Below, in pieces: positions 6,663 to 7,686 of a stretch of 7,686 nt of DNA. Origin of the DNA: JAXIPB01 sp045403155 (lineage in GTDB: Bacteria > Actinomycetota > Actinomycetes > Mycobacteriales > Micromonosporaceae); contig JAXIPB010000191.1 in the NCBI GenBank assembly GCA_045403155.1, positions 1-7,686 on the forward strand, given 5' to 3'. A model generated the notes under the pieces. It ran no database searches. It was not told the origin of the DNA and saw only the letters and a list, made by a program, of their open reading frames with translations. A program made the translations under genes and the position numbers. The first letter of the stretch is position 1, and the number at the start of each line of letters is the position of its first letter.

Positions 6663-6684
6663 CTCATGATCGACGCGATCTTGG
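6663..6684 (-). repeat. Short dyad-like repeat, right copy A
   Basis: Read on the minus strand, this 22-bp element begins CCAAGATCGC and ends GATCATGAG, matching the left copy at 253-274 at 19 of 22 positions. It lies 51 bp beyond the hairpin, compared with 18 bp between the equivalent elements on the left, and ends 7 bp before the last bases of the convergent membrane-protein gene. Confidence 0.7.
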
Positions 6685-6691
6685 GGTGGGT

Positions 6692-7429
6692 TCACACCGG
6701 GGTCTGGATCACGCTGGATTGCCGCTGGAACCGGTTAACGACGTCGTGGACGGGCTTGGTGCCGCTGCCGACGACGAGGCCGGTGATCAGCGCGTCAACC
6801 CAGACCGGGACACCGTTCCAGCCGGGATTCGCCGAGATGAGCCGGAGCAGGTAGAACCCGCCTCCCGCGGAGAGCACGGTAGCCACACCGGTGGCGAGTC
6901 CCCACATGAGCACGCCCCGGGACGCGCGGGCGGAGTCGACGGCGGCCTTGTAGTGCGCCGCGGCGTTGGTCGCGCCCGGCACGCCGTTCTCCATGTCCGC
7001 TACGGCCTTCTCATAGCGTTCCTGCTCGGTCCGTCCGGGCATCCACCGCGTAAACGGCTCGAGGACGCGCTCGACGGCGGCCGAAAAGACGAACAGCGCC
7101 GCGAAGGTGGACATCTGATTTCCGACCTCAAACACCGACGGCGCCATCAGCTGGTTGATGTTCCACGCGCCGAGCGCGCCTAGGCCGGCGAGCCCGAGCC
7201 CGGATAACATCGCCCACGCCATGGCGGGCCTCGACGGGACCGCGGCCGCCACCTCGTACCCGGGCTGCACGGGAACCGGCGCCCCGAGCGGGCCCCCCGA
7301 GACCTGCGCCCCGGGCACCGGCGCGATGCCCGTCGCGGATCCGCCGCTCTGATGGGGAATCGCGGTGGGCTGGATCGCCCCCGGCACCGATGCCCGTCCG
7401 ACCGTGACCGTACGCCGTACCAGTGCCAT
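6692..7429 (-). CDS. Uncharacterised membrane protein, about four hydrophobic segments
   Basis: A 245-residue protein I do not recognise. Residues 1-68 are rich in Pro, Ala, Gly and Val, with no signal peptide. Hydrophobic stretches follow at about 70-89, 104-120, 173-196 and 208-224. Between the second and third lies a charged loop with an RTEQERYEKAVADMENG stretch likely to be helical. The C-terminus carries GSGTKPVHDVVNRFQ (221-235), which looks like a conserved motif; I have a vague memory of similar endings in small actinobacterial membrane proteins but cannot name the family. The start is the ATG at 7429 because GGAGGT (7434-7439) lies 4 nt upstream; ATG at 7447 and longer readings into the tandem repeat lack this. 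Leu75 is a rare TTA codon. It converges on the repressor gene and is probably unrelated to sugar uptake. Confidence 0.7.
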   Translation of the reverse strand: MALVRRTVTVGRASVPGAIQPTAIPHQSGGSATGIAPVPGAQVSGGPLGAPVPVQPGYEVAAAVPSRPAMAWAMLSGLGLAGLGALGAWNINQLMAPSVFEVGNQMSTFAALFVFSAAVERVLEPFTRWMPGRTEQERYEKAVADMENGVPGATNAAAHYKAAVDSARASRGVLMWGLATGVATVLSAGGGFYLLRLISANPGWNGVPVWVDALITGLVVGSGTKPVHDVVNRFQRQSSVIQTPV

Positions 7430-7443
7430 AGCGACCTCCGCGC

Positions 7444-7457
7444 TCATCCATGGATGA
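7444..7457. promoter_or_regulatory. Perfect 14-bp palindrome
   Basis: TCATCCATGGATGA is a perfect palindrome beginning 15 bp upstream of the membrane-protein start codon. Its centre is 21 bp from that of the palindrome at 7466-7477. Position and symmetry suit a dimeric regulator of the minus-strand gene, though it could also affect the 5' leader RNA. No known regulator is implied. Confidence 0.4.
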
Positions 7458-7465
7458 CGGACGAT

Positions 7466-7477
7466 GAGCGTACGCTC
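7466..7477. promoter_or_regulatory. Perfect 12-bp palindrome
   Basis: GAGCGTACGCTC is a perfect palindrome 37 bp upstream of the membrane-protein start. Its ATGAGCG left edge (7464-7470) also pairs with CGCTCAT at 7441-7447, so an alternative larger hairpin could form in the leader RNA. No convincing -35/-10 pair is visible on the minus strand in this GC-rich stretch. Confidence 0.4.
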
Positions 7478-7528
7478 GCGCACCGGTTCGTGCACGCGTC
7501 CCGAAGCCGCCCCGCACCGCGTCGTGGG

Positions 7529-7557
7529 GCCGGCCCGCGACCTCAAGGTCGCCCGGC
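7529..7557. terminator. Long bulged hairpin upstream of the minus-strand gene
   Basis: GCCGG (7529-7533) and GCGACCT (7537-7543) pair with AGGTCGC (7546-7552) and CCGGC (7553-7557): 12 base pairs with a CCC bulge in the left arm and a 2-nt turn. It could terminate a minus-strand gene lying beyond the right edge or be leader structure. There is no T-tract on either strand. Confidence 0.35.
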
Positions 7558-7593
7558 GGGGAACCCACGGTCGAAGGCCGGGCTCGCCACTGT

Positions 7594-7683
7594 GAATCAC
7601 GGAGCAGCGAATCACGGAGCAGCGAATCACGGAGCAGCGAATCACGGAGCAGCGAATCACGGAGCAGCGAATCACGGAGCAGC
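7594..7683. repeat. Six perfect tandem copies of a 15-bp unit
   Basis: GAATCACGGAGCAGC is repeated six times with no spacer and no base change; after the sixth copy the sequence continues CAA instead of GAA to the window end, so the array may carry on in a variant form. The unit length is a multiple of three and five of the six frames are free of stops, so it could encode a pentapeptide repeat, but no start or ribosome site is seen in the window. Complete identity suggests recent expansion. Confidence 0.95.
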
Positions 7684-7686
7684 CAA

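Noticed and set aside
7430..7675. 82-residue N-terminal extension of the membrane protein into the tandem repeat
   Set aside because: The extension is the translated 15-bp repeat followed by Arg-rich text; GGAGGT 4 nt before the ATG at 7429 marks the true start.
7594..7683. CRISPR array
   Set aside because: The copies are contiguous with no spacers and the unit is only 15 bp.

Overview
The window is high-GC DNA with strong third-position G/C bias, consensus GGAGG ribosome sites and several GTG starts, which points to an actinobacterium. Many intergenic GATCATGA-type repeats would fit Micromonosporaceae (Actinoplanes, Micromonospora or relatives), but that is inference from style, not a database match.

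The core (about 355-6565) is a complete cellobiose/beta-glucoside utilisation cassette of the ceb type, all on the + strand: a lipoprotein solute-binding protein (570-1904), two CUT1-type permeases (2009-3013, 3024-3914), an intracellular GH1 beta-glucosidase (3911-5392) and a LacI-family repressor (5507-6565). The lipoprotein would capture oligosaccharide outside the cell, the two permeases import it, and the glucosidase splits it to glucose in the cytoplasm. No ATPase gene is present, so a shared MsiK-type ATPase encoded elsewhere is presumably used. The repressor would bind two operators matching the known CebR palindrome (TGGGAGCGCTCCCA) at 355-368 and 408-421, which bracket a TTGACA promoter; imported sugar would relieve repression. 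A 15-bp perfect hairpin between the first and second genes probably sets a high binding-protein to permease ratio.

The left 350 bases hold no gene I can support, but carry a cluster of GATC-rich dyads. Two of these recur in inverted orientation and reversed order just after the repressor gene, so a composite inverted repeat flanks the whole sugar cassette. The copy at 6578-6611 forms a 12-bp hairpin and probably acts as terminator between the repressor gene and the converging last gene.

That last gene (minus strand, 6692-7429) encodes a 245-residue membrane protein I cannot assign: a Pro/Ala/Gly-rich N-terminal region, about four hydrophobic segments and a C-terminal GSGTKPVHDVVNRFQ motif. 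Its upstream region contains two perfect palindromes centred exactly 21 bp apart and a long bulged hairpin. The window ends in six perfect copies of a 15-bp tandem repeat. Rare TTA leucine codons occur in the binding-protein signal peptide and in the membrane protein.
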